A stretch of 30,890 bases of DNA from positions 1 through 30,890 of the forward strand of contig JBMNUM010000024.1 in NCBI GenBank assembly GCA_050946275.1. Direction: 5' to 3'. The notes beneath the pieces are model-generated. The model made no database searches. It was not told where the DNA came from and was given only the letters and a program-made list of their open reading frames with translations. Numbering within the stretch: the first letter of the stretch is position 1; every line of letters begins with the position of its first letter. Position numbers and translations under genes: made by a program. This document shows, in pieces, positions 1-8,290 of the stretch. Source of the DNA: JBMNUM01 sp050946275. Its GTDB lineage: Bacteria; Actinomycetota; Coriobacteriia; Coriobacteriales; CADBOM01.

Positions 1-86
1 CCCGGACCCATCCCGAACCCGGAAGTTAAGCCTTCCATCGCCGATGGTACTGCGGAGTAGTCCGTGGGAGAGCAGGACGCCGCTGG
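1..86 (+). rRNA. rrf: 5S ribosomal RNA, 3' part (5' end outside window)
   Basis: The first bases match the conserved 5S core: CCGAACCCGGAAGTTAAG near the start, then CGCCGATGGTACTGC, then GGGAGAGCAGGACGCCGC. About 30 bases of the 5' end lie outside the window, so this is the end of an rRNA operon. The 3' end is estimated from where the closing-stem sequence should finish (GCTGGC); it could be off by a few bases. A strong hairpin with a T run follows within 30 bases. Confidence 0.93.
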
Positions 87-115
87 CCGCACCGGGGGCT
101 CTTTGCATTCACGAG

Positions 116-149
116 AAGGGGCGCAGCCTTGATGGCCGCGCCCCTTTTT
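116..149 (+). terminator. Intrinsic terminator of the rRNA operon
   Basis: AAGGGGCGC (116-124) pairs perfectly with GCGCCCCTT (138-146), can extend inward by GCC/GGC, and runs into TTTTT (145-149). It lies just after the 5S gene and just past the stop of the converging crotonase gene. The T run is on the plus strand, so it mainly serves the rRNA operon. Confidence 0.85.
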
Positions 150-166
150 CTTTCTCTTTCTTTCGC

Positions 167-985
167 CTAGCGCCCTTTGAATTCGGGAGGACGCTTCTCG
201 AAGAAGCTCCTGGCACCTTCCGCCGCATCTTCAGATGCCTCGGTGATAGCGAGCTTCTCCCGCTCGAAAGCATCGGCTGCATCGCGCGGGCCGTTCGCGG
301 CCATATTAGCGGCTTCCTTCGCGTATCTGACTGCAAGCGGCGCCTGCTGCGCGATCTGCCGGGCCCACGAGAGAGCCTCGTCCATTAGCTCTGCTGCCGG
401 AACCACCTTGGCGACGAGACCTTTTTCATACGCTTCCCATGCCTTCATCTTGCGCGCCGTGAGGGCGAGCTCCTTCGCAAGCGCGACGCTCGTTGCACGC
501 GCGATGCGCTGGATGCCGCCTGCTCCGGGGATGATTCCCAAGCCGACCTCGGGTAGCTTGAAAACGGCGTTCTCGGCCGCGATGCGGATGTCGCAAGCGG
601 CTGCGAGCTCGACGCCGCCGCCGATGCAGTAGCCGTTGATTGCAGCGATTACCGGCTTGCAATGATTCTCGATGCGGTCGCAGGCATCCTTGAGCGGATT
701 GGGCTTGTCTTCTGGCGAGGGGTCGCCGTCATCCTCTTCCCGCACGAACTGGCTCACGTCCATTCCCGCGGTGAACGCCTTGTCGCCGGCGCCGGTGACG
801 ATGGCGGCCCGGATATCGACGCTTTGCTCGATGAAATCGAGAAACCGGTGCAGGTCGGCGAGGCTCTCGGGGCCGAAGGCATTGAGCTTCTCAGGGTTGT
901 TGAACATCAAGACCGCGATGCATTCGTCTTCGACTCGGATTTGCATCTGCTCCAGTTTGGGAAGCTTTCCCTCGGTCGAGTTCAT
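167..985 (-). CDS. Enoyl-CoA hydratase/isomerase (crotonase) family protein
   Basis: A 272-residue protein, normal for a crotonase. It should act in the cytoplasm on an acyl-CoA thioester, most simply hydrating a 2-enoyl-CoA. The oxyanion-hole segments are visible as AFTAGMD (about 70-76) and IGGGVELAAACDI (121-133). Both glutamates used by true hydratases are present: E126 in GGGVE and E146 in PEVGLGIIPGAGG, which favours hydratase over isomerase or decarboxylase. The C-terminal helices end in a typical FFEKRPPEFKGR tail. The start at 985 has GAGG about 6 bases upstream; the upstream patatin gene stops 6 bases before it, so the two are co-transcribed. Substrate chain length and pathway cannot be read from the sequence, and no other beta-oxidation gene is nearby. 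Confidence 0.9.
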   Translation of the reverse strand: MNSTEGKLPKLEQMQIRVEDECIAVLMFNNPEKLNAFGPESLADLHRFLDFIEQSVDIRAAIVTGAGDKAFTAGMDVSQFVREEDDGDPSPEDKPNPLKDACDRIENHCKPVIAAINGYCIGGGVELAAACDIRIAAENAVFKLPEVGLGIIPGAGGIQRIARATSVALAKELALTARKMKAWEAYEKGLVAKVVPAAELMDEALSWARQIAQQAPLAVRYAKEAANMAANGPRDAADAFEREKLAITEASEDAAEGARSFFEKRPPEFKGR

Positions 986-991
986 GATTCC

Positions 992-1933
992 TCAGCTTTC
1001 CAGATACGCCTTGAGCGCGGGCCATTGACGCTGCGCCTCGAGATATCCCTCGAGGTAGAGCGAGAACACCTTGACGCGGCTCGTCTCCATGCGGGCGACG
1101 TCGGGGCGCGTCGGGGGATAGATGGCGAAGATCTCGCCCTTCTCGTGCATTTCCGCCACGCGCTTGCGCTGATCGTTGTACACCTCGTGACGGCACTCCA
1201 TCGTCTGGCAGAAATCAGGGTAATCGCGGTAGATGAGGCGTCCGATGGAGAACTTCTTGTTCTCCTCCTTCACATACCCTCGGTCCTGGGTGAGCAGGAC
1301 GATGTGCTTGTCGGCGCCGATCTCGAGGGAATGGTCGAGGGGGATCGGGTCTGCGATGCCGCCGTCGAGATGCGGCGCTCCGTCGAGGTCGACGGCATGC
1401 GAGACGAAGGGCATCGCCGACGAGGCGCGCAGAACAGGCCAATCGACATCGGGATTGATGACCGGGAAGTAGTCGGCTTTGCCGGTCTCGAGATTCGTGC
1501 ACGGCGCGATGAGGCGGCACGGCGAGTTCATGAAGGCCCTGTTGTCCTGCGGGCTGTACCGCTTGGGAACCTCGAAGAAGGCGAACTCGACGCCATATGC
1601 ATTGCCCGTGACGAAGAACGACTTGAGGCTGAGGTAGCGCCACTCGTTGCAGAAACGCGTGTTGATGTACGCGGTTCTTCCCCGCTGTCCGCTCACGTAG
1701 TTGAACCCGCACAGCGAGCCGGCGGAAACGCCGATCAGGTTCTTCGCCCAAATGCCCATATCCATGAGGAAGTCGAGCGCACCCGCTGCGAAGATGCCGC
1801 GCAGCGCACCTCCCTCGACGACCAGGTTCAGGTCGCGGGCCTCATGTCCCTCGAATGCGGGTCGGTAGCCCGGGGTATCGCTGGGGATGTAGATCTCGGG
1901 TGGCAGGTAGATGTCATCGACGACTTCGCTCAT
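992..1933 (-). CDS. Patatin-like phospholipase family protein (YjjU type)
   Basis: A 313-residue serine hydrolase of the patatin fold, expected to release fatty acids from lipid esters with a Ser-Asp dyad. Motifs seen: glycine-rich oxyanion loop GGALRG (41-46), nucleophile elbow GVSAG with S70, and the catalytic aspartate in DGGIADP (D190). The C-terminal region, with VLLTQDRGYVKEE and a Tyr/Arg-rich tail, resembles the YjjU/DUF6363 subgroup. The open frame extends 100 codons upstream, but MSEVV at 1933 is chosen because AGGAGG sits 8 bases before it and the upstream residues look non-coding. It is followed at 6 bases by the crotonase gene, so a lipid-turnover pair is plausible but inferred. 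No signal peptide is seen, so it is probably cytoplasmic. Confidence 0.9.
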   Translation of the reverse strand: MSEVVDDIYLPPEIYIPSDTPGYRPAFEGHEARDLNLVVEGGALRGIFAAGALDFLMDMGIWAKNLIGVSAGSLCGFNYVSGQRGRTAYINTRFCNEWRYLSLKSFFVTGNAYGVEFAFFEVPKRYSPQDNRAFMNSPCRLIAPCTNLETGKADYFPVINPDVDWPVLRASSAMPFVSHAVDLDGAPHLDGGIADPIPLDHSLEIGADKHIVLLTQDRGYVKEENKKFSIGRLIYRDYPDFCQTMECRHEVYNDQRKRVAEMHEKGEIFAIYPPTRPDVARMETSRVKVFSLYLEGYLEAQRQWPALKAYLES

Positions 1934-2123
1934 GTGCAGTCCTCCTGAAAATCGAGGTTTCTCATTGAATTCTATTCTTTCTCGCATGCGGGGAGCCTGT
2001 CGTGGCCGTGAGCGTTCATCGAATACATCGGGGCTTTCGGGGAAGCATGTGCTAATGTCAATCCCGATAAAATCAGTAAAGGATTTGCGTGCTGTATGCG
2101 CGCAGCGGCATAAGGAGACAACG

Positions 2124-2372
2124 ATGGTTGATAAGAACATGGTTGCCGAAGTTATCGAGCTCATCCGCCCGCAGCTGCAGGCCGATGGTGGCGATCTGGC
2201 CCTCGTCGATGTCGACGATGACGGCACGGTCACGGTCGAGCTTCAGGGTTCGTGCAAGGGCTGCCCGATGTCGCAGCTGACGCTCGCCCACAGCGTCGAG
2301 CGCGTTCTCAAGGAGAACGTCCCCGGCGTGCAGCGTGTCGTTCCCGCCAACGACATGCCCCAGATGTTCTAG
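2124..2372 (+). CDS. NifU C-terminal-domain iron-sulfur scaffold protein
   Basis: An 82-residue stand-alone NifU C-terminal (Nfu) domain. It begins with the usual helix leading to IRPQLQADGGDLALVDVD and carries the CxxC motif GSCKGCPMS (C44, C47), where two copies jointly bind a 4Fe-4S cluster for transfer to apoproteins. The residues MSQLTLAHSVERVLKENVPGV are typical of the family. AAGGAGA lies 6 bases before the ATG. The longer open frame starting at 1911 is rejected because it overlaps the divergent patatin gene and has no family match upstream. No sufBCD or isc gene is in the window, so the cluster source is unknown; the polyferredoxin at 24266 is one possible client. Confidence 0.93.
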   Translation: MVDKNMVAEVIELIRPQLQADGGDLALVDVDDDGTVTVELQGSCKGCPMSQLTLAHSVERVLKENVPGVQRVVPANDMPQMF

Positions 2373-2396
2373 AGAGCATCCTCTCAACAAGACCTT

Positions 2397-2433
2397 CGCG
2401 ACCGTGTATCCTAGGTATGGATGCGCGGTCGCG
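2397..2433 (+). terminator. Hairpin after the Nfu gene (possible weak terminator)
   Basis: CGCGACCG (2397-2404) pairs perfectly with CGGTCGCG (2426-2433), with an inner ATCC/GGAT. There is no T run, so it may be a Rho-assisted or processing hairpin, or only a structured leader of the next gene. Confidence 0.35.
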
Positions 2434-2482
2434 GCATCTATTGCCCGCATGAAAGACAGTTGAAACGGAGAGCGAAACACAC

Positions 2483-3055
2483 ATGGAACTTCGGAGTGCG
2501 CAGATAGAGCAGACGTGCCCGCATTGCGGCAAGGTCCTCGTCGAGGCAGATTCGTTCGACAGGGCCTCCTATACCAAGGAGGGTGTCATCACGCTCTCGT
2601 TCATCTGTCCCAAGTGCAGTGCTCAGATCAAGTCCGTGTACGAGTTCGGCCATGATGTCTCCGTGCAGATCACGAATATGGCGCTCGTCGCGATCGAGGA
2701 TTACGTGACCGCCTCCCCCGAGGCACGCGAGATGCTCGAGCAGACCATCGGTCTCCACACCTTCCAGGAGGTGGATGAGGAGGAGGTTGCCGCCGAGGAG
2801 AAGAAGCCGGCTGGCCTCACCATCAACTACATGCAGGTGAACCCCAACAGGCTCATGTCGTTCGACGTGACCCTGAACTCGACGCCCCCTGCGGATCCGG
2901 CGGAGGCTGTCGAGAAGCCCTACGAACCCGATGAGGACCAGGCGGCCCAGCTCGAGTACTTCCACCGCCAGCTCGAGGAGCTTGACACGGTCGATGAGGC
3001 GATCAGCGAGATCGACTCCGGCTACAACCTGAGCGACGATTCCGAGGGCGAATAG
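2483..3055 (+). CDS. Zinc-ribbon acidic protein, function unknown
   Basis: A 190-residue soluble protein I do not recognise. The N-terminal 50 residues hold two CxxC knuckles, CPHCG (C12, C15) and CPKC (C42, C45), 26 residues apart: a treble-clef or zinc-ribbon module. The rest is very acidic, with a Glu-rich linker (about 95-108) and a C-terminal helix rich in Glu/Asp ending in DDSEGE. No membrane segment or signal is seen. GGAGAG about 11 bases upstream supports the ATG. It lies 20 bases before lgt and is probably co-transcribed with it. The acidic tail and zinc ribbon suggest a protein-protein or nucleic-acid-linked adaptor, but that is inference. Confidence 0.8.
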   Translation: MELRSAQIEQTCPHCGKVLVEADSFDRASYTKEGVITLSFICPKCSAQIKSVYEFGHDVSVQITNMALVAIEDYVTASPEAREMLEQTIGLHTFQEVDEEEVAAEEKKPAGLTINYMQVNPNRLMSFDVTLNSTPPADPAEAVEKPYEPDEDQAAQLEYFHRQLEELDTVDEAISEIDSGYNLSDDSEGE

Positions 3056-3075
3056 CCCCGCGACGGTGACCTCCC

Positions 3076-3909
3076 GTGCTCCAGGCGATATATGACTCCA
3101 TCGATCCGGTCGCGTTCTCGATAGGGCCGGTGTCCGTCCGCTGGTACGGATTGGCGTATCTGGCGGGTTTCGTCGTCTGCGCCCTCGTGGCGTATCGCGT
3201 TGCCAAGCGCTGGAAGACCGGCATGACGAGCGACGACATGATGGTGCTCCTCGTGTCGATCATGGTGGGCACGATCTTGGGCGCGCGTCTCGGATACGTG
3301 CTGTTCTACGGCAACGGCTACTACCTCCAGCATCCGGGGCAGATCTTCGCCTTCCAAAACGGCGGCATGTCGTTCCATGGCGGCCTCATCGGCATGGTCA
3401 TCGCGGGCATCGTCGCGTGCAAGATAACCAAGATCAGCTATTTGACGCTCGCCGACCTCGTGGCCATCGCCGTGCCCATAGGCCTTTTCTTCGGGCGATG
3501 CGCGAATTTCATCAACGGCGAGCTTTGGGGCGCGGAGACGACGTTGCCCTGGGGTGTCGTGTTCGCGGATGGCGGGCCGAACCCCCGTCACCCGAGCCAG
3601 CTATACGAGGCGATGCTCGAGGGTGTCGTGCTCTTCGTCATCCTCTACCTGCTCTCGCGTAAGAAGCCGCCGTTTCCGCGCGGAAGCTATCTGGCGTTCT
3701 TCCTCGTGGGGTATGGCATCTTCCGCTTTCTCATCGAGTTCGTGCGCCAGCCCGATGCGCAGCTCGGCTATCTCGCGGGCGGATGGCTCACCATGGGCAT
3801 GGTGCTGAGCATCCCGCTCGTTATCGCGGGAATCGTGCTCTTCCTCTGGTCGCGCAAGAAAGCCTTGCCGCAAGAGGGTGCGAAAGCGGTTCCGAAGCAG
3901 ACAAAATAG
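3076..3909 (+). CDS. lgt: Prolipoprotein diacylglyceryl transferase
   Basis: A 277-residue multi-pass membrane enzyme that moves diacylglycerol from phosphatidylglycerol to the lipobox cysteine of prolipoproteins, the first step of lipoprotein maturation. The Lgt signature is clear: IGLFFGRCANFINGELWG (135-152), where the usual glycine before Asn is alanine. The H of MSFHGG (H101) and the late arginine in FRFLIEFVRQPD match catalytically important positions of the family. At least six hydrophobic spans are seen. The start is GTG at 3076 with only a weak GGTGA before it; no better start fits the N-terminal residues. It follows the zinc-ribbon gene by 20 bases and ends before a strong hairpin. 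Confidence 0.96.
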   Translation: MLQAIYDSIDPVAFSIGPVSVRWYGLAYLAGFVVCALVAYRVAKRWKTGMTSDDMMVLLVSIMVGTILGARLGYVLFYGNGYYLQHPGQIFAFQNGGMSFHGGLIGMVIAGIVACKITKISYLTLADLVAIAVPIGLFFGRCANFINGELWGAETTLPWGVVFADGGPNPRHPSQLYEAMLEGVVLFVILYLLSRKKPPFPRGSYLAFFLVGYGIFRFLIEFVRQPDAQLGYLAGGWLTMGMVLSIPLVIAGIVLFLWSRKKALPQEGAKAVPKQTK

Positions 3910-3913
3910 GCAG

Positions 3914-3966
3914 TAACGGCAACCGGCCCCGACTCGCTCGAGATGAGTCGGGGCCGGTTGCCGTTA
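3914..3966. terminator. 22-bp perfect hairpin between convergent genes
   Basis: Bases 3914-3935 are the exact reverse complement of 3945-3966, with a 9-base loop. It sits 5 bases after lgt and 15 bases after the converging PARG gene, so it probably ends both transcripts. There is no real T run on either side. The loop-proximal GACTC/GAGTC resembles other palindromes in this window. Confidence 0.75.
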
Positions 3967-3981
3967 TCTGCTCACCGGTCT

Positions 3982-4833
3982 CTAGCGCAGCGTGATTCCC
4001 TCGGGAAGGTCGAGGTCGTTGCGCCAATCGTCATCGTCTTCCTCTTCGGTAGCCGCCTCGACGACCTGCTCCTCCTTATGGCCGAACGCGTCCTGGAAGG
4101 CATCGAGATTCGGACCTCCGGGAATCGCGAAGACCACCTTCGCGAAGATGTTGGGATGAGCTTCGAGCCACTGCTTGAAGAGCGCCGCAACCTGCACGGG
4201 ATCGTTGCCGAACACACCACAGCCGAAGGCGCCAAGCACGAGCGTGTCGCATCCCTGATCGGCGGCGATGGCCATGACGGTCTCGATGCGGTTGGCGAGG
4301 TCGGCATCGATCTCCTTCTGGTCGCGATGGTGCTCGAGCGCCCAGATGCGGTTGGGGGCGGCCGTCACGATGACTCCCGCCTTGCGGACCGACCCGCCCC
4401 GTGCGAACACGACGTCCGGCACGAACAGCGAGCGATCGGTGTAGAGACCCCCTCGGCTGTACTGGCGGTTCGCGTCGTAGAAGGTCTCCTTCTGGCTCGC
4501 AAGGATGGGGTAGAGGTTGCTCTCCGAGCACAGGGCCTCCTCCTGCGCCCAGGCGCCGTTGGCGTAACCTCCTCCCGGATGGATGAAGGAGGCGAAGTCG
4601 AGCACGATGACCTTGCCCTTCGCCGCGTAAATGGCCGACACCGCGTTCGTGCGCTCGACGGCGATCTCGGTCGATTCGGCCGTCGCCTCGGGTGCCGGCA
4701 GCTCGCGTGCCTCGCCGTCCTTGTACTCGCGGATGCCCTCGATGGACTGCGCGGTCTCGCTCGAGAACACCGCGTTCATGGTCTTGATGTGCTTCTCCGC
4801 GTCGGCTCGGCGCTCGTCTTTCCTGGTGGCCAT
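3982..4833 (-). CDS. TIGR02452 family protein, bacterial-type PARG catalytic domain
   Basis: A 283-residue protein of the microbial poly(ADP-ribose) glycohydrolase type (macrodomain fold). The diagnostic PARG signature GGG-x7-QEE is complete: GGG at 87-89 within FIHPGGGYANGAW and QEE at 97-99. The conserved N-terminal block RTNAVSAIYAA (61-71) and the later VLGAFGCGVFGNDP segment also fit. Members hydrolyse ADP-ribose chains or ADP-ribosylated targets. The ATG at 4833 is chosen because GAGGAG lies 4 bases upstream; an in-frame ATG 28 codons earlier lacks a ribosome site. The gene stands alone on the minus strand, with no ADP-ribosyltransferase in the window. The C-terminal 25 residues are acidic (EEEDDDD). 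Confidence 0.9.
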   Translation of the reverse strand: MATRKDERRADAEKHIKTMNAVFSSETAQSIEGIREYKDGEARELPAPEATAESTEIAVERTNAVSAIYAAKGKVIVLDFASFIHPGGGYANGAWAQEEALCSESNLYPILASQKETFYDANRQYSRGGLYTDRSLFVPDVVFARGGSVRKAGVIVTAAPNRIWALEHHRDQKEIDADLANRIETVMAIAADQGCDTLVLGAFGCGVFGNDPVQVAALFKQWLEAHPNIFAKVVFAIPGGPNLDAFQDAFGHKEEQVVEAATEEEDDDDWRNDLDLPEGITLR

Positions 4834-4891
4834 GATGCTCCTCACTCGCAAATAGCGTTTCCTGTAAGCTATGGTACCACCGTAAAACGGC

Positions 4892-4978
4892 CGATGAGTC
4901 AAAACCGGACAGCCCAATCCGACTCATCGCGACGCAGCGGCCGCCGATGAGTCGAAGGACGGCCCTTCGGCTCATTTT
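4892..4978. repeat. Two GATGAGTC stem-loops in a divergent intergenic region
   Basis: CGATGAGTC (4892-4900) pairs with GACTCATCG (4921-4929). A second hairpin has arms 4947-4958 (ATGAGTCGAAGG) and 4964-4975 (CCTTCGGCTCAT, one G-T pair), followed by TTT. The 211-base region separates two divergent genes, so ordinary termination is not the obvious role. The second hairpin sits where the aminopeptidase promoter should be. A candidate -10 (TAGGCT) lies just after it. Confidence 0.65.
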
Positions 4979-5044
4979 GGGTGATAGGCTATCCCCATGG
5001 ATCAAATGCGGGCCATCCCGCCCATCGAAGTAAGGAGCATGCAC

Positions 5045-6496
5045 ATGGAGCGCAAGAACGCCTGGAAGACGTATGACGACGCGCAGCTCGCCGAGCTGGA
5101 GGAGCTGGCGGCGGGCTACATCGACTTCATCTCGGAGAACAAGACGGAGCGCGAGTGCGCCGAGGCGGCCATCGCGCGAGCCGAGGCGGCGGGATACGAG
5201 CCCCTGTCGGAGGCGATTGCGAGCGGCCGCGCCCTCAAGGCCGGCGACAAGGTCTGGGCGCACACGCACGGAAAGGCGCTCCTGCTCGTGCACATCGGCA
5301 CCGAGCCGATGGAGAAGGGCCTCAACATCCTCGGCGCGCACATCGACTCGCCGCGTCTCGACCTCAAGCAGAATCCCGTCTTCGAGTCGAACGACCTCGC
5401 GCTGCTCGACACGCATTACTATGGCGGCATCAAGAAGTACCAATGGGTGACGCTTCCCCTGGCCATCCACGGCGTGGTGGCGCTCAAGGACGGGACGACC
5501 GTGCCCGTCGTCGTCGGCGAGGACCCGGCCGATCCGGTGTTCTGCATCACGGACCTGCTCCCGCACCTGGGAGCCGACCAGATGAAGAAGGACGCTGCCC
5601 GTGTGATCGAGGGCGAGGCTCTCGACCTGCTCATCGGCGGTCGCCCGCTCAAGATCGACGCACCGGAGGAAGGCGCCGGGGAGAAGGATGCCGAAGAGGA
5701 CGATGACAGCCTTGCTTGGGAGAAATGCGCGAAGAAGTCGCCCGTCAAGGCCATGGCGCTCAAGCTCCTGCACGAGCAGTACGGCATCGACGAGGAGGAC
5801 TTCCTCTCCGCCGAGATAGAGATCGTCCCAGCAGGTCGTGCGCGCGAGCTCGGCTTCGACCGCTCGATGGTGCTTGGATACGGGCAGGACGACCGCGTCT
5901 GCGCGTACACGAGCCTCGTCGCGCAGCTCGCCATCGAGGTCCCGGCCCGCACCGCCGTGACGATTCTCGTCGACAAGGAGGAGATCGGGAGCGTCGGAGC
6001 CACGGGCATGCACTCGCTGTTCTTCGAGAACGCCATTGCCGAGATCATGGAGCTTGCCGGCGAGGGCGGCACGCTCGCCCTGCGCCGTGCGCTCGGCGCC
6101 TCCAAGATGCTGTCGTCCGACGTGTCCGCGGGCCTCGACCCGACGTATGCGAGCGCCTTCGAGTCGAAGAACGCAGCCTATCTCGGGCGCGGCCTCGTGT
6201 TCAACAAGTACACGGGCGCCCGTGGCAAGAGCGGAAGCAACGATGCCTCCGCCGAGTTCGTCGCATGCGTCCGCAGGGTCATGGATGATGCGGGCGTTGC
6301 CTTCCAGACGGCCGAGCTCGGCAAGGTCGACCAGGGCGGCGGCGGCACGATCGCCTATATCCCCGCTCGCTACGACATGGACGTCATCGATAGCGGCGTG
6401 GCCGTGCTCTCGATGCACGCGCCCTGGGAGGTTACGAGCAAGGCCGATATCTACGAGGCGGCCCGCGGCTACGAGGCCTTCCTCCTCAACGCCTGA
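5045..6496 (+). CDS. M18 family aminopeptidase
   Basis: A 483-residue cytoplasmic metallo-aminopeptidase (aspartyl-aminopeptidase family, normally dodecameric) that removes N-terminal residues from peptides using two metal ions. Metal-site motifs are all present: GAHIDSPR (97-104), YGQDDR (D282/D283), VDKEEIGSVG (309-318), SSDVSAGLDP (D359) and SMHAPWE (H458). Length is close to the family norm, with an acidic insert (EKDAEEDDDS, about 213-222). The ATG at 5045 is chosen because TAAGGAG ends 7 bases before it; an ATG at 5039 is too close, and the one at 4997 lacks a ribosome site. It converges on the symporter gene, with a shared hairpin between them. Confidence 0.93.
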   Translation: MERKNAWKTYDDAQLAELEELAAGYIDFISENKTERECAEAAIARAEAAGYEPLSEAIASGRALKAGDKVWAHTHGKALLLVHIGTEPMEKGLNILGAHIDSPRLDLKQNPVFESNDLALLDTHYYGGIKKYQWVTLPLAIHGVVALKDGTTVPVVVGEDPADPVFCITDLLPHLGADQMKKDAARVIEGEALDLLIGGRPLKIDAPEEGAGEKDAEEDDDSLAWEKCAKKSPVKAMALKLLHEQYGIDEEDFLSAEIEIVPAGRARELGFDRSMVLGYGQDDRVCAYTSLVAQLAIEVPARTAVTILVDKEEIGSVGATGMHSLFFENAIAEIMELAGEGGTLALRRALGASKMLSSDVSAGLDPTYASAFESKNAAYLGRGLVFNKYTGARGKSGSNDASAEFVACVRRVMDDAGVAFQTAELGKVDQGGGGTIAYIPARYDMDVIDSGVAVLSMHAPWEVTSKADIYEAARGYEAFLLNA

Positions 6497-6504
6497 TCAC
6501 CAGC

Positions 6505-6547
6505 TGTTGCGCGCGTCAAACGGTTCGGCCCTTTGACGCGCGCAACA
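6505..6547. terminator. 16-bp perfect hairpin, bidirectional terminator
   Basis: TGTTGCGCGCGTCAAA (6505-6520) is the exact reverse complement of 6532-6547. The loop holds GG-TTCGG-CC, a compact tetraloop-like end. It lies 8 bases after the aminopeptidase stop and 17 from the converging symporter stop. There is no T run. The GTCAAA/TTTGAC core recurs elsewhere in the window. Confidence 0.75.
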
Positions 6548-6564
6548 CTCCCGCGCTTGGTTCG

Positions 6565-8199
6565 CTAGCCTTCCCCGGCGATCGGAGCTGTCGACGCGCC
6601 CTCGTCGCCAAACGCCTCCGCCGGCGCATCTTCGTCGCCAAGAGCCTCCCTTGCCCGCACGGTCACCTTGCGGTCGTAACCGGCGAAGCACATCTCCACA
6701 TGTTCCTTGCCCACTCCCCGGGGCGTGATCAGGCTGATGACGGGGAAGGCGACAAGGGAGACGACCATGGCTATGGCGCCGCAGTTGATGGGGCTCGCGA
6801 TGAGCGGGGTTCCCATGATGCCCATCACCAGGTTGACGACCGTGAGGCCGACGCCCCAGACAAAGCACGCCCAGACGGCGATCTTACTCGAACGCTTCAT
6901 GTACAGGCCATACAGGAACGGCGCGATGAAGCAGCCTCCGAGGGCTCCCCAGCTGTATCCCATGAGCTGGGCGATGAAGGTGACGGGGCTGTTGTATTGG
7001 AGCAGCGCAATGGCAGCGGAGATGACGACGAACACGGCGAGGAGCACGCGCATCCAGCCGAGCTGCCCCCGCTCGCCCATCTTCTTGGCGAAGACGGGCT
7101 TGATGAAGTCGAGGGTGAGCGTCGAACTCGACGTCAGCACGAGCGATGAGAGCGTCGACATCGATGCGGACAGGACCATGACGACCACGATGCCGATCAG
7201 GATGTCGGGCAAGCCGGACAACATGGTTGGGATGATGGAGTCGTACACGGGGATCGTCGCCCCGCCGGCTCCCGTCGTGTAGGCGATCGAGTCGCCGAAC
7301 AGGCGGCCGAATCCACCGAGGAAGTAGCTGCCGCCGGCGATGACCAGCGCGAAGATCGTCGAGATGATGGCGCCCTTGGTGATGGCGCCCTCGGATTCGA
7401 TGGCATAGAACTTCTGCACCATCTGCGGCAGACCCCAGGTTCCCAGCGAGGTGAGGACCACCACGCCGAGCAAGTTCAGGGGGTCTGGCCCGAACATGCT
7501 CGCGAACACACCTGCCGCCATCTCATTTCCCGCAGTCGGGTCGGTGACCAGCGAGAGGTCCGTGAGCGCGTTGACGAAGCCGCCATGCCCGTTGAGAACG
7601 CAGATGATGACCGCGATGATGGCGACGATCATGATCGAGCCCTGCACCGTGTCGTTGAGGGCTGTCGCGGCGTAGCCTCCCCAGATGACGTAGATGCATG
7701 TGATGACGGCCATGCCGATGATACAGACCTCGTAGGGAAGGCCGAACGCCATGCCGAACAGGCGGCTCAGGCCGTTGTAGACGGAAGCGGTGTAGGGGAT
7801 CAGGAACACGAAGATGATGAGTGCGGCGGCGATTCGCAGTGCCTTGCTATCGAAGCGCTTGCCGAAGAACTCGGGCATGGTCCTCGCGTTGAGGTGCTGC
7901 GTCATGATGCGCGTGCGCCTTCCGAGGATGAACCAGGCCAGCAGGGAGCCGATGATCACGTTGCCGATGCCGGCCCAGAAGGCCGCGATGCCGAACTTCC
8001 ATCCGAACTGGCCGGCGTAGCCGATGAACACCACAGCCGAGAAGTACGAGGTGCCATAGGCGAAGGCGCTCATCCACGGACCGACCTTGCGGCCTCCGAG
8101 AACGAAGCCGTCGACGCTTGATGCCCTCTTGCGGCTGTAGTAGCCGATGTAGACGGTCGCCGCGACGAAGATGACGATCAATGCGATTTTAAGAAACAT
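6565..8199 (-). CDS. Sodium:solute symporter (SSS) family transporter
   Basis: A 544-residue inner-membrane carrier of the SSS family (PutP/SglT fold, LeuT-like core), importing a small solute with Na+. About 13 hydrophobic spans are seen. Family marks include the N-terminal FVLGGRKVGPWMSAFAYGTS stretch (sodium-site helix 1), the WGGYAATALNDTVQGSIM segment, and SASMSTLSSLVLTSSSTLT (sodium-site helix 8 with serines). The last 45 residues are a hydrophilic tail rich in Glu and Ala. GGAGG lies 8 bases before the ATG. Its substrate cannot be told; PutP-like proline/amino-acid or carboxylate carriers are nearest by eye. The divergent LysR gene suggests substrate-responsive control. Confidence 0.9.
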   Translation of the reverse strand: MFLKIALIVIFVAATVYIGYYSRKRASSVDGFVLGGRKVGPWMSAFAYGTSYFSAVVFIGYAGQFGWKFGIAAFWAGIGNVIIGSLLAWFILGRRTRIMTQHLNARTMPEFFGKRFDSKALRIAAALIIFVFLIPYTASVYNGLSRLFGMAFGLPYEVCIIGMAVITCIYVIWGGYAATALNDTVQGSIMIVAIIAVIICVLNGHGGFVNALTDLSLVTDPTAGNEMAAGVFASMFGPDPLNLLGVVVLTSLGTWGLPQMVQKFYAIESEGAITKGAIISTIFALVIAGGSYFLGGFGRLFGDSIAYTTGAGGATIPVYDSIIPTMLSGLPDILIGIVVVMVLSASMSTLSSLVLTSSSTLTLDFIKPVFAKKMGERGQLGWMRVLLAVFVVISAAIALLQYNSPVTFIAQLMGYSWGALGGCFIAPFLYGLYMKRSSKIAVWACFVWGVGLTVVNLVMGIMGTPLIASPINCGAIAMVVSLVAFPVISLITPRGVGKEHVEMCFAGYDRKVTVRAREALGDEDAPAEAFGDEGASTAPIAGEG

Positions 8200-8290
8200 G
8201 CCAGTCCTCCGTGTTCGGTCGCATGGGAAGTGCCCAATACCTCTGGCATCTTAGCGGTGGTCGCATAGCTGTAACGAAACTAATAATCGA

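Noticed and set aside
662..1948. Plus-strand open frame antisense to crotonase/patatin
   Set aside because: Both minus-strand genes have full catalytic motifs and ribosome sites.
4076..6418. Minus-strand open frame of 780 codons
   Set aside because: It overlaps the PARG and aminopeptidase genes in other frames and shows no domain.
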